64,000 nucleotides of DNA from Streptomyces aquilus (GTDB taxonomy: Bacteria; Actinomycetota; Actinomycetes; Streptomycetales; Streptomycetaceae). Below, piece by piece: positions 33,798 to 43,840 of this stretch (position 1 is the first letter of the stretch; every line of letters starts with the position of its first letter). The notes below the pieces were generated by a model. The model did no database searches and was not told the DNA's origin. It saw nothing but the letters and a program-made list of their open reading frames with translations. The stretch lies in NCBI RefSeq assembly GCF_003955715.1, contig NZ_CP034463.1:5456001-5520000 (forward strand), written 5' to 3'. The position numbers and the translations under genes are program-made.

Positions 33798-34775
33798 TCA
33801 GTACGCCAGGGCACGGTCGACGGCGTCGAGCACCCGGTCCAGGCCCGGCAGGTACTCCTCCTCCAGGCGGGCCGGCGGGTACGGGGCGTGGTAGCCGCCG
33901 ACCCTGAGCACCGGGGCCTCCAGGTGGTAGAAGCAGCGCTCCGTGATGCGGGCGGCGATCTCGGCGCCCGAGCCGAAGAACACCGGCGCCTCGTGGACCA
34001 CGACCAGGCGGCGGGTCTTCTCGACCGAGGCCTGGATCGCGTCGAAGTCCAGCGGGGACACCGAGCGCAGGTCCAGGATCTCCAGCGAGCGGCCCTCCTC
34101 GGCCGCGGCGTCCGCGACCTCCAGGCAGGTCTTCACCATCGGGCCGTAGGCCACCAGGGTCAGGTCGGTGCCCGCACGGACCACCTGGGCCTTGTGCAGC
34201 GGGCCCGGGATGGCCTCGGTGTTGACCTCGCCCTTGTCCCAGTAGCGGCGCTTGGGCTCGAAGAAGATCACCGGGTCGTCGCTCTGGATGGCCTGCTGCA
34301 TCATCCAGTACGCGTCGGAGGGGTTGGAGGGCGAGACGATCTTCAGGCCCGCCACGTGCGCGAAGAGCGCCTCGGGCGACTCCGAGTGGTGCTCGACCGC
34401 GCCGATGCCGCCGCCGTAGGGGATGCGGATGACGACGGGGAGCTTGACCTTGCCCAGCGAGCGGGCGTGCATCTTCGCGAGCTGGGTGACGATCTGGTCG
34501 TAGGCCGGGAAGACGAAGCCGTCGAACTGGATCTCCACCACCGGGCGGTAGCCGCGCAGGGCGAGGCCGATCGCGGTGCCGACGATGCCGGACTCCGCGA
34601 GCGGGGTGTCGATGACGCGGCTTTCGCCGAAGTCCTTCTGGAGGCCGTCCGTCACGCGGAAGACGCCGCCGAGCTTGCCGACGTCCTCGCCCATGACCAG
34701 CACCTTGGGGTCGGATTCGAGAGCACGGCGCAGCGATTCGTTGATCGCCTTGGCGAGAGCCATCTTCTCTGCCAT
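33798..34775 (-). CDS. bkdB: branched-chain 2-oxoacid dehydrogenase E1 beta (cluster 2)
   Basis: This 325-aa subunit has GEDVGKLGGVFRVTDGL, DTPLAESGIVGTAIGLA, PYGGGIGAVEHHSES and the terminal YLPGLDRVLDAVDRAL. It pairs with the E1 alpha just upstream; one base separates the E1 alpha stop from its ATG. Cluster 1 and cluster 2 E1 beta proteins share the motifs but differ throughout, pointing to an old duplication. Confidence 0.93.
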   Translation of the reverse strand: MAEKMALAKAINESLRRALESDPKVLVMGEDVGKLGGVFRVTDGLQKDFGESRVIDTPLAESGIVGTAIGLALRGYRPVVEIQFDGFVFPAYDQIVTQLAKMHARSLGKVKLPVVIRIPYGGGIGAVEHHSESPEALFAHVAGLKIVSPSNPSDAYWMMQQAIQSDDPVIFFEPKRRYWDKGEVNTEAIPGPLHKAQVVRAGTDLTLVAYGPMVKTCLEVADAAAEEGRSLEILDLRSVSPLDFDAIQASVEKTRRLVVVHEAPVFFGSGAEIAARITERCFYHLEAPVLRVGGYHAPYPPARLEEEYLPGLDRVLDAVDRALAY

Positions 34776-34776
34776 G

Positions 34777-35925
34777 TCAGTGATCCCCCTCGTCGGCGAA
34801 CGACGCCTGGTAGGCGGCGAACTGGGCTCGCTCCTCGTCGACCAGCGCATGGCCGTCCGCATACGCGTGCTCGAAGAGGGCGAAGTGGTCCGGGTCCGGC
34901 ATGGCGCGGACCGCTTCGCGCACTCGCCTGCCCAACGCCTCGCTCTCGGCCTCGAGTTCCGCGAAAAATCCCTCGTCCGCGTGGTTTGAGGCCTCCAGGT
35001 ACCGGCGAAGGCGCAGGATCGGGTCCTTGGCCTCCCAGGACTGGCGCTCCTCGTCACCGCGGTAGCGGGTCGGGTCGTCGGAGGTGGTGTGGGCGCCCAT
35101 CCGGTAGGTGAACGCCTCGACCAGGGTGGGGCCCTCGCCGGCCCGGGCGCGCTCCAGCGCCCACTTCGTCACCGCGAGGCAGGCCAGCACGTCGTTGCCG
35201 TCGACGCGGACGCCCGGGAAGCCGAAGCCCTGGGCGCGCTGGTAGAGGGGGACGCGGGTCTGCTTCTCGGTCGGCTCGGAGATCGCCCACTGGTTGTTCT
35301 GGCAGAAGAACACCACCGGCGCGTTGTAGACCGCGGAGAAGGTGAACGACTCGGCCACGTCGCCCTGGCTGGAGGCACCGTCGCCGAAGTAGGCGATGAC
35401 CGCGCTGTCCGCGCCGTCCTTGGTGATGCCCATCGCGTAGCCGGTGGCGTGCAGCGTCTGGGAGCCGATGACGATCGTGTAGAGCTGGAAGTTGTTGCTG
35501 TTGGGGTCCCAGCCGCCGTTGTTCACGCCGCGGAACATGCCCAGCAGGTTCTCCGGCGGGACGCCGCGGCACCAGGCGACGCCGTGCTCGCGGTAGGTCG
35601 GGAAGACGTAGTCGTCCTCGCGGGTGGCCCGGCCCGAGCCGATCTGGGCGGCTTCCTGGCCGAGCAGCGACGCCCACAGCCCCAGCTCGCCCTGGCGTTG
35701 CAGGGAGGTGGCCTCGGCGTCGAAACGGCGGGTGAGCACCATGTCGCGGTACAGACCGCGCAGCTCATCGGGGGTGATGCCGGCGACGTACTTGTCGTAT
35801 GCGGCGTTCTTGACGCGCTCGCCCTCGGGCGTCAGCAGCTGAACCAGCTCGGGCTCGGTGCTCGGGGACTTTTTCGTCCCGGCGCTGCGTCGCGGCTTGC
35901 GCGCGGCAGTGCTCTCCACGGTCAC
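34777..35925 (-). CDS. bkdA: branched-chain 2-oxoacid dehydrogenase E1 alpha (cluster 2)
   Basis: This 382-aa ThDP-dependent subunit has the motif from YFGDGASSQGD to VFFCQNN (about residues 182-213), FPTYREHGVAWCRG and RMGAHTTSDDPTRYR. A basic 25-residue N-terminal extension (RKPRRSAGTKKS) distinguishes it from cluster 1. It starts at a GTG behind GGAGGAG and heads the minus-strand operon, divergent from a response-regulator gene across a 345-bp gap. Confidence 0.92.
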   Translation of the reverse strand: MTVESTAARKPRRSAGTKKSPSTEPELVQLLTPEGERVKNAAYDKYVAGITPDELRGLYRDMVLTRRFDAEATSLQRQGELGLWASLLGQEAAQIGSGRATREDDYVFPTYREHGVAWCRGVPPENLLGMFRGVNNGGWDPNSNNFQLYTIVIGSQTLHATGYAMGITKDGADSAVIAYFGDGASSQGDVAESFTFSAVYNAPVVFFCQNNQWAISEPTEKQTRVPLYQRAQGFGFPGVRVDGNDVLACLAVTKWALERARAGEGPTLVEAFTYRMGAHTTSDDPTRYRGDEERQSWEAKDPILRLRRYLEASNHADEGFFAELEAESEALGRRVREAVRAMPDPDHFALFEHAYADGHALVDEERAQFAAYQASFADEGDH

Positions 35926-36270
35926 GTGTGCTCCTCCGTCGGTCCGGCATCCGGGTTCGCCGGGTGCCAGTGCGGCTCACCTGAGCCCTGCCGACGCACG
36001 GGGTGGGTGCGGACCGGTCGGGATCAGGCGTGACAAGGTGCCCCGGCGAGCGCCCTGCAAAAGGCACGTTACCCAGTGCTGCACAATTCTGTGAAACCCC
36101 TCCTGACCTGCGATTTTGCTTGGATTTCCAAGTATTCCGATGCTTGGATTTCCTAGTAGGTCGCGCAATCGGGAACAGCCGCTGGTCACAGCCTTGCAGG
36201 AGGCCGGAGCAACGGCACGTTATCCCGGCTACCCAGGTCACCGGAAGACTTTCTGTGTTTGACTTGCCGC
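35926..36270. promoter_or_regulatory. divergent promoter region with 24-bp-spaced direct repeats
   Basis: This gap lies between bkdA cluster 2 and the response-regulator gene. An AT-richer stretch contains GCTTGGATTTCCAAGTA (36118-36134) and GCTTGGATTTCCTAGTA (36142-36158), 17-mers with one mismatch, spaced 24 bp. The repeats likely bind a regulator of one or both genes. No other gene is visible. Confidence 0.6.
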
Positions 36271-36936
36271 GTGCGCGAGAACGGAAAAATCACCGTATTT
36301 CTACTCGACGACCATGAGGTAGTCCGTCGGGGCGTCCATGAGCTGCTCTCGGTCGAGGACGACATCGAGGTGGTGGGCGAGGCCGGCACGGCGGCCGACG
36401 CGCTGGTGCGGATCCCGGCCACCCGGCCCGACGTCGCGGTCCTCGACGTACGGCTGCCGGACGGCAGCGGCGTGGAGGTCTGCCGGGAGATCCGGTCGCG
36501 GGACGAGGATGTCAAGTGCCTCATGCTGACCTCCTTCGCCGACGACGAGGCCCTCTTCGACGCGATCATGGCGGGCGCCGCCGGATACGTCCTGAAGGCC
36601 ATCCGTGGCAACGAGCTGCTGTCGGCGGTACGGGACGTCGCGGCCGGCAAGTCCCTGCTCGACCCGGTGGCCACCGCGCGCGTGCTGGAGCGGCTGCGGG
36701 ACGGCGGCACTGCCAAGGGCGACGACCGGCTCGCGCACCTCACCGACCAGGAACGCAAGATCCTCGATCTGATCGGGGAGGGGCTCACCAACAGGGTGAT
36801 CGGTGAGCGGCTGCACCTGGCCGAGAAGACGATCAAGAATTACGTGTCAAGTCTGCTGTCCAAGCTCGGGATGGAGCGACGCTCGCAGGCGGCGGCGTAC
36901 GTGGCGCGCATGCAGGCGGAGCGGCAGCGGCATTGA
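36271..36936 (+). CDS. LuxR/NarL-family response regulator (orphan)
   Basis: This 221-aa response regulator has a receiver domain (about 4-120: FLLDDHEVVRRG acidic pair, VAVLDVRLPDGSG with the phospho-accepting Asp, LMLTSF, GYVLKAI with the conserved Lys) and a LuxR-type helix-turn-helix (about 150-210: LTDQERKILDLIGEGLTNRV, AEKTIKNYVSSLLSKLG). No sensor kinase gene is adjacent. From memory a similar orphan regulator sits at this place in S. coelicolor. The start is uncertain: GTG 36271 gives the usual family length, TTG 36259 is in frame. Confidence 0.9.
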   Translation: MRENGKITVFLLDDHEVVRRGVHELLSVEDDIEVVGEAGTAADALVRIPATRPDVAVLDVRLPDGSGVEVCREIRSRDEDVKCLMLTSFADDEALFDAIMAGAAGYVLKAIRGNELLSAVRDVAAGKSLLDPVATARVLERLRDGGTAKGDDRLAHLTDQERKILDLIGEGLTNRVIGERLHLAEKTIKNYVSSLLSKLGMERRSQAAAYVARMQAERQRH

Positions 36937-36985
36937 GGACCAAAGACCTCTGCCCTCCGGGGCGCCGAGGTCCGACATTGGTTAC

Positions 36986-37453
36986 ATGCCCTCCGACGAA
37001 CAGCTCTCCGACGAACAGCTCTCCGACGATCAGCTCTCTGACGATCAGCTCGCCGTCGACCTGCTCGCCCGCACCGACTACGGCCGGGTGGCCACCAGCA
37101 TGCGCGCGCTGCCCTTCCTCGCCTTCGCCCGGCACATCGTGGCCGACGGCCGGGTCCTGCTGCGGCTGCCGGGGAACGTCGGCTACCACCGGGCATGCGT
37201 CGGCCATGTCGTCGCCTACGGCGCGGACAACCTGAGTTCGGCCCGGCCGGGCGAGGGGCTCTGGTCGGTGCAGGTGGTCGGCGCGTGCACGCGGCACGAG
37301 CCGACGCCCGCCGAACTCGAACGGTTCGGCCCCGGGCCCCGCGTCGTCGACGGCGAGCCGTACGAACCCGTCTATCTGCGCGTCGAGCCGCAGTTCGGGA
37401 CGGTGCACTCCACCGACGGCGCCCTGGAAAGTCACTTCGCACACCTGCCGTGA
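36986..37453 (+). CDS. pyridoxamine 5'-phosphate oxidase-like flavoprotein
   Basis: This 155-aa protein has the split-barrel PPOX fold: GRVATSMRALPFLAFARHIV, DGRVLLRLPGN, and GLWSVQVVGACTRHEP. Such small proteins bind FMN, F420 or haem and include many uncharacterised reductases. The first 20 residues are a (S)DEQL/(S)DDQL repeat coded by four near-identical 15-bp DNA units (about 36990-37062). This acidic tag precedes the family fold, so true translation might begin later. It follows the response-regulator gene by 49 bp. Confidence 0.82.
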   Translation: MPSDEQLSDEQLSDDQLSDDQLAVDLLARTDYGRVATSMRALPFLAFARHIVADGRVLLRLPGNVGYHRACVGHVVAYGADNLSSARPGEGLWSVQVVGACTRHEPTPAELERFGPGPRVVDGEPYEPVYLRVEPQFGTVHSTDGALESHFAHLP

Positions 37454-37518
37454 TCGAATGCGACTGTCTGTGACAACGCCCAGCTCACGGCCCCGTCGCG
37501 TGCCCTAGCATCTGGCGC

Positions 37519-38562
37519 GTGCCGCGCCCTTGTGTACCACCCCTCATGCCCCACGCGCCCCCGCTGAGCGCCCTGTTGAGCCAGTACGCCGCCGGCTCCG
37601 CCGTCGCCTGCGAACCCGTCGAACAAGGGCTGCTGAACCGCGGCTACCGGCTCCGCACGACCCGCGGCCGCTACTTCCTCAAGCACCACTTCGACCCCGA
37701 CACCGCCGACCCGGCCGCCATCGAGCGCCGGCACCGCGCCACCCAGCGCCTGGCCGACCTCGGCGTCCCCGTGGCCCCTCCGCTGGCCGGCCGCGACGGC
37801 CGTACGGTCGCGGTCGTCGGCGGCCACGCCTACGCCCTGCACCCCTGGATCGAGGGCAGGCACCGCCACGGTGGGCAGCTCACCCCGGAGCAGTGCGCAC
37901 GGCTCGGGGCGCTGCTGGGGGCCGTGCACGCCGCCCTGGAGCGGGTCATGCCGCCCAAGGGGCGCACCCGCCCCGCCACGAGCCCCCACCCCGTCCGCAG
38001 CGCCGACCCCACCGCCACCTTCGCCCTCATCGACGAGCTCCTCACGCGCGTGCGCCGCCACCGCCCCGCCGACTCCTTCGACGAGCTGGCCCGCCACCGC
38101 CTCCTGGAGCGCCGCGCCCTGCTGGAGCAGCACGCGCACCGGCGGCCGCCGAACGGGGCCCGCGTGGGCTGGGTGCACGGCGACTTCCACCCGTTCAACC
38201 TGCTCTACCAGGGGGACGCCCCCGCCGCGATCGTCGACTGGGACCGGCTCGGCGTGCAGCCCCGCGCGGAGGAGGCCGTACGCGCCGCCGCGATCTTCTT
38301 CGTACGGCCCGCGGGGGCGCTCGACCTGCCGAAGGTGCGGGCGTACGCGCGCGCGTACCGGCGCGCGGCCGGGGCCACGCCCTCGGAGCTGGCGGCGGCC
38401 GTGCACCGGGTGTGGTGGGAGCGGCTCAACGACTTCTGGATGCTGCGCTGGCACTACGAGCGCGGCGACACCCGCGCGGACCCCCAGTTCCCGGCCGCGT
38501 CGGCGCTGGCGGTGTGGTGGACGCGGGAGTACGAGACGGTGTGCGACGCGTTCGCGGGATGA
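37519..38562 (+). CDS. APH-family phosphotransferase / homoserine kinase type II-like
   Basis: This 347-aa protein has the aminoglycoside-phosphotransferase fold: a nucleotide lobe (NRGYRLRTTRGRYFLKHH, with the ATP-binding Lys), the catalytic loop VGWVHGDFHPFNLLY (HGDxxxxN) and the metal-binding AIVDWDRLGVQP. Substrates in this large family range from choline and homoserine to sugars and antibiotics; nothing identifies this one. The GTG at 37519 has TAGCAT 7 nt upstream, a leaderless signature that favours it over an ATG nine codons later. Confidence 0.87.
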   Translation: MPRPCVPPLMPHAPPLSALLSQYAAGSAVACEPVEQGLLNRGYRLRTTRGRYFLKHHFDPDTADPAAIERRHRATQRLADLGVPVAPPLAGRDGRTVAVVGGHAYALHPWIEGRHRHGGQLTPEQCARLGALLGAVHAALERVMPPKGRTRPATSPHPVRSADPTATFALIDELLTRVRRHRPADSFDELARHRLLERRALLEQHAHRRPPNGARVGWVHGDFHPFNLLYQGDAPAAIVDWDRLGVQPRAEEAVRAAAIFFVRPAGALDLPKVRAYARAYRRAAGATPSELAAAVHRVWWERLNDFWMLRWHYERGDTRADPQFPAASALAVWWTREYETVCDAFAG

Positions 38563-38728
38563 GGACCACGGGGCACGGGGCACGGGGGCCACGGGGCTCG
38601 GGAAGCAGAACGCGCGCGTACGGTCCGTTTCCGGTCCGCACGCGCGCGTGGAGGTCAGGTCGCAGGTCCCCTGCCGAGGTCACAGGCCCCCGTCGAGGTC
38701 ACAGTCCCCCGGTCGGCAGGCCCGGCCT
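38563..38728. other. gap downstream of the kinase genes with GC-palindromes
   Basis: No gene is visible. Two copies of the palindrome ACGCGCGCGT (38610-38619, 38640-38649) and a repeated GAGGTCACAG element (38691-38705 region and upstream variant) lie here, possibly a transcription end for two convergent units. Confidence 0.4.
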
Positions 38729-40288
<1,560 letters not shown>

Positions 40289-40624
40289 CGGTCCTCGCCG
40301 TCGTTTCTGCCCGCGGTGCGCGCGGTGTTGTTACGGTCTCCGTCGGCCACGCTACAGCCTCCGCGCAAGCCTCCGGTCCGGGAAGACCCCGGGGACCGGT
40401 CCGAGACGGACCGGCCATCAAAGCGGTAGCACGCGCTGTCGTGCAAATTCTGTGTACCGGCCGTACGGCCCCTGTAACGCTTCCGCGACGCTTCTTTCGC
40501 GTACGGTCACGGAACGGGCACCCGGCTTGACCTGTCAGTGCCGTGGGGCAGACTTGGCCGGGAATGAGCCATTCGATCAACGACAGTCGGGCCGGCGCCT
40601 GATGGCCGATGGGGGACGCGGAAG
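40289..40624. promoter_or_regulatory. divergent promoter region between two kinase genes
   Basis: This 336-bp gap holds no gene. A sigma70-like candidate on the plus strand is TTGACC (40527-40532), 16 bp, then CAGACT (40549-40554), about 70 bp before the second kinase's ATG. On the minus side CAGCCTCCGC and TACGGTCTCC-type sequence gives no clear promoter. Confidence 0.4.
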
Positions 40625-42247
40625 ATGAGCCAGGACGGCGCACAGGGCCGGTACGCGGGGCGGGCGCTCGCCAACAACCGCTATCAGCTGCGCGACTTGC
40701 TCGGTGAGGGCGGCATGGCCTCGGTGCACCTGGCGCACGACACCATGCTGGACCGCCCCGTCGCGATCAAGACGCTGCACACCGAACTGGGCCGGGAACA
40801 GGCCTTCCGCGAGCGGTTCCGCCGCGAGGCCCAGGCCGTGGCCAAGCTCACCCACACCAACATCGTCTCGGTCTTCGACACCGGCGAGGACACCCTCGAC
40901 GGGTCGACGATGCCGTACATCGTCATGGAGTACGTCGAGGGCCGGCCGCTGGGCTCGGTGCTCGACGAGGACGTACGGCAGTTCGGCGCGATGCCCGCCG
41001 ACAAGGCGCTGAAGATCACCGCGGACGTGCTGGCGGCGCTGGAGATCAGCCACGAGATGGGGCTGGTGCACCGCGACATCAAGCCCGGCAACGTGATGAT
41101 GACCAAGCGTGGCGTGGTCAAGGTGATGGACTTCGGCATCGCGCGCGCCATGCAGTCGGGCGTGACGTCGATGACGCAGACCGGCATGGTGGTCGGCACC
41201 CCGCAGTACCTCTCCCCCGAGCAGGCCCTCGGCCGTGGCGTGGACGCCCGTTCCGACCTCTACTCGGTCGGCATCATGCTGTTCCAACTGGTCACCGGGC
41301 GGCTGCCGTTCGAGGCGGACTCGCCGCTGGCGATCGCGTACGCGCACGTGCAGGAGGAGCCGGTGGCGCCCTCCTCGATCAACAGATCGCTCCCGCCGGC
41401 CGTGGACGCGCTGGTCGCCCGCGCCCTGAAGAAGAACCCGAACGAACGGTTCCCGAGCGCCGAGGCCATGCGCGACGAGTGCCTGCGGGTGGCGGCTTCC
41501 TTCCAGGCGGCGCCGCCGAGCATCGTGCCGGGCGCGCAGACCGCCAGCGGCGCGGGTGTCGGCTCGGCCGTGTTCCCGCCGGTCGGACAGACGCCCCCGC
41601 CGCCCACGAACAACGTCCAGACCCCGTACCAGCCGGCCCCGACGCCGAACCCGTACGGCACCCCGACCCCGGCGCCCGCCCCCGCGTACGGCTACCCGCA
41701 GCAGGGCGGCTACCAGACGCCGGCGCCGAACGGGTACGCGTCGACTCCGCCGCCGTACACCATCTCGCCGCAGCAGGCCCCCGCCTCGTCGGGCGGCGGC
41801 AAGAGCAACAAGCCGGTGATCCTCGGCTCGATCGTCGTCTCGGTCATCGCGGTCGGCGGCCTCATCGCGGCCCTGCTGATGAACGGCGGCGGCTCGGACG
41901 ACGACGCGAAGGGCAGCGACGGGGCGAGCACGTCGGCTTCTTCCCACCCGACGGGATACCGGACGGGTGACGCGACCAAGACGATCGAGAAGACCGAGTG
42001 CACCGAGCCGCAGGAGTCGTACAACGACCCTGACAAGGTCCAGATGCCGGACTTCCAGTACAAGAACTGGGACTCGGTGCTCGAGTGCCTGAAGGCCGCC
42101 GGCTGGCACTACGACCCGACTCCCGTGGACGAGAACACCTGGGGCCAGGGCACCGTGATGAAGCAGTACCCCAAGGCGGGTACGGACTTCGATCCGAAGA
42201 ACCCGCCGGAGATGCAGTTCGACGTGTCGTCCGGCAACCCGGCGTGA
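40625..42247 (+). CDS. transmembrane Ser/Thr protein kinase with one PASTA domain
   Basis: This 540-aa kinase has a catalytic domain at about residues 18-285 (GEGGMASVH, AIKTL, LVHRDIKPGNVMM, VMDFGIARA, GTPQYLSPEQAL). A long Pro/Tyr/Gln-rich linker (300-395) and one helix near 400-422 (ILGSIVVSVIAVGGLIAALL) follow. The extracellular end contains one PASTA-like domain (about 470-535, VQMPDFQYKNWDSVLECLK, GTVMKQYPKAG). PASTA modules bind muropeptides or lipid II, so it may sense cell-wall state. Two cysteines (in KTECTEP and LECLK) could pair. The GNAT gene overlaps its stop (GTGA). Confidence 0.95.
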   Translation: MSQDGAQGRYAGRALANNRYQLRDLLGEGGMASVHLAHDTMLDRPVAIKTLHTELGREQAFRERFRREAQAVAKLTHTNIVSVFDTGEDTLDGSTMPYIVMEYVEGRPLGSVLDEDVRQFGAMPADKALKITADVLAALEISHEMGLVHRDIKPGNVMMTKRGVVKVMDFGIARAMQSGVTSMTQTGMVVGTPQYLSPEQALGRGVDARSDLYSVGIMLFQLVTGRLPFEADSPLAIAYAHVQEEPVAPSSINRSLPPAVDALVARALKKNPNERFPSAEAMRDECLRVAASFQAAPPSIVPGAQTASGAGVGSAVFPPVGQTPPPPTNNVQTPYQPAPTPNPYGTPTPAPAPAYGYPQQGGYQTPAPNGYASTPPPYTISPQQAPASSGGGKSNKPVILGSIVVSVIAVGGLIAALLMNGGGSDDDAKGSDGASTSASSHPTGYRTGDATKTIEKTECTEPQESYNDPDKVQMPDFQYKNWDSVLECLKAAGWHYDPTPVDENTWGQGTVMKQYPKAGTDFDPKNPPEMQFDVSSGNPA

Positions 42248-42702
42248 CCAGGGTCAGGCGGGCGCGGGTCGGGGATCTTCCGGATCTCGTCGCCCTCATC
42301 GCCGAGCACGCCGTCTACGAGAAGGCCGAACCGCCCGCCGACGGGCTCGCCGGGCGGCTGGAGCCGCTGTTGTTCGGGAGTCCCGAGCCCCGACTGATCG
42401 CGCTCGTCGCCGAGTTGGGGGAGGGCGGGCCCGTCGTCGGGTACGCCACCTGTTCCGCCGAGGTGTCCACCTGGGACGGGGCCGAGTACCTGCACATGGA
42501 CTGCCTGTTCCTGCGGGACGGGCATCGGGGGCTCGGCATCGGGGAGTCGCTCATGGACGCCGTGCGCGCGGAGGCGCGGCGGCTGGGGCTCGGGCATGTG
42601 CAGTGGCAGACGCCCGTGTGGAACGACGGGGCCATTCGGTTCTACCGGCGGATCGGGGCCACGTCCAAGGACAAGCGGCGGTTCTTCCTGCCGGTGCGGT
42701 GA
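42244..42702 (+). CDS. GNAT-family N-acetyltransferase
   Basis: This 152-aa protein has the GNAT fold: VRRARVGDLPDLVALIAEHA at the N-terminus, the acetyl-CoA pyrophosphate-binding loop RDGHRGLGIGESL, and GAIRFYRRIGA near the end. It resembles the diamine acetyltransferase (SAT1/SpeG-like) and related small-molecule acetylases; the substrate is unknown. The GTG start overlaps the kinase stop codon, so the two are translationally coupled, an unusual pairing. Confidence 0.88.
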   Translation: MTRVRRARVGDLPDLVALIAEHAVYEKAEPPADGLAGRLEPLLFGSPEPRLIALVAELGEGGPVVGYATCSAEVSTWDGAEYLHMDCLFLRDGHRGLGIGESLMDAVRAEARRLGLGHVQWQTPVWNDGAIRFYRRIGATSKDKRRFFLPVR

Positions 42703-42710
42703 CGGACATG

Positions 42711-42744
42711 CGTGAGGGGGCCCGCCGCCGCGAGCCCCCTCACG
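42711..42744. terminator. bidirectional terminator between GNAT and dacA-like genes
   Basis: An 11-bp perfect stem CGTGAGGGGGC/GCCCCCTCACG with a 12-nt loop lies in the gap between convergent genes. Confidence 0.85.
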
Positions 42745-42757
42745 ATGCGCCTGCGCG

Positions 42758-43657
42758 TCAGCTGATCTTCGCGTAGCCGTAGTTGATGAGCTTCTTCACG
42801 TCGGCCGTGCGGTCGGCCTCGGAGGGCGCGGTGAGGACCGCGCCGATCACCGACTCGCCGTTGAGCGTGGCGGCGAAGACGAGGCAGTACTTGGCCTCGG
42901 TGCCGGAGCCGGTCTTCACGCCGAGCGTGCCGTTCCAGCCGAGCAGGGTGTTGGTGTTCTTCCACGCCGCCATGGTGCGGGTGGAACCGGTCTTCGTGAT
43001 CGTCTTGGCCGTGTACGACTTGGTCTTGACGACGGTCTTGAAGGTGGAGCTCTTCAGCGCGCTGCGGGCGACCTTCGTCAGGTCACGCGGCGTCGAGGCG
43101 TTGGAACCCTTGCTGATGCCGTCGAACGAGTCGAAGTGCGTGTTCGTCATGCCCAGGTTCTTGGCCATGGTGTTCATCTTGCCGATGAAGTTCTTGGTGC
43201 GGGCCGCGACCGTGGTGCCGGAGCCGTACTTGTCGGCCAGCGCCATCGCGGCGTCGCAGCCGGACTTCAGCATCATCCCGTAGAGGAGCTGACGGACGGT
43301 GACCTTGTCGCCGACGATCAGACCGGCGGACGAGGCGCCGTTGGCCACGATGTAGTCGCTGTACGCCTTCTTGATCGTGACCTTGGCGTCCAGGTTCAGG
43401 TTCGACTGCGACAGCACGACCTTCGCCGTCATGACCTTGGTGGTGGACGCGGTGAGCCGCTTGGTGTCGGCGGACTTGGTGAAGAGCGTCTTGCCCGTGG
43501 CGCCGTTCATCAGGTAGCCGCCCTTGGCGGTGATGGTGGGCGTGGTCACGGCCTGCGCCGGTGCCGCGGTGAGAGCTCCGGTGGCGAGCATCGCGCCGGT
43601 CGTGAGGGCGACGGCAGCGGCTCTGCGGACACGGAGGCCCTTGGTAGCGGTTGTCAA
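42758..43657 (-). CDS. dacA: D-alanyl-D-alanine carboxypeptidase (S11 family), secreted
   Basis: This 299-aa serine peptidase trims the terminal D-Ala of peptidoglycan pentapeptides. It has a Sec signal peptide (RVRRAAAVALTTGAMLATGA, AQA cleavage), then SxxK as STTK (catalytic Ser/Lys), the second motif as SGC (LKSGCDAAMAL) and KTG in GVKTGSGTEAKYC. There is no C-terminal membrane anchor, so the enzyme is probably free or wall-associated. The best start is a TTG at 43657 with GGGG 8 nt upstream; no ATG or GTG lies near the signal peptide. Confidence 0.9.
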   Translation of the reverse strand: MTTATKGLRVRRAAAVALTTGAMLATGALTAAPAQAVTTPTITAKGGYLMNGATGKTLFTKSADTKRLTASTTKVMTAKVVLSQSNLNLDAKVTIKKAYSDYIVANGASSAGLIVGDKVTVRQLLYGMMLKSGCDAAMALADKYGSGTTVAARTKNFIGKMNTMAKNLGMTNTHFDSFDGISKGSNASTPRDLTKVARSALKSSTFKTVVKTKSYTAKTITKTGSTRTMAAWKNTNTLLGWNGTLGVKTGSGTEAKYCLVFAATLNGESVIGAVLTAPSEADRTADVKKLINYGYAKIS

Positions 43658-43840
43658 CTGAAATACCCCGAATACGTCGAATTCGCCTGTTATGCGGCCG
43701 AGTTGGAAGGGGTGACGAAGGGGCCGCATCTGTGTGACACGTAAGTAGCACAGAAGGTTGTGCGGCGGATGGGACCAATGTGGCGGTCCGCATGGTGAAA
43801 CGGATCCCTCATGCGTACGTGTTGTATCTATGCTGTGCGC

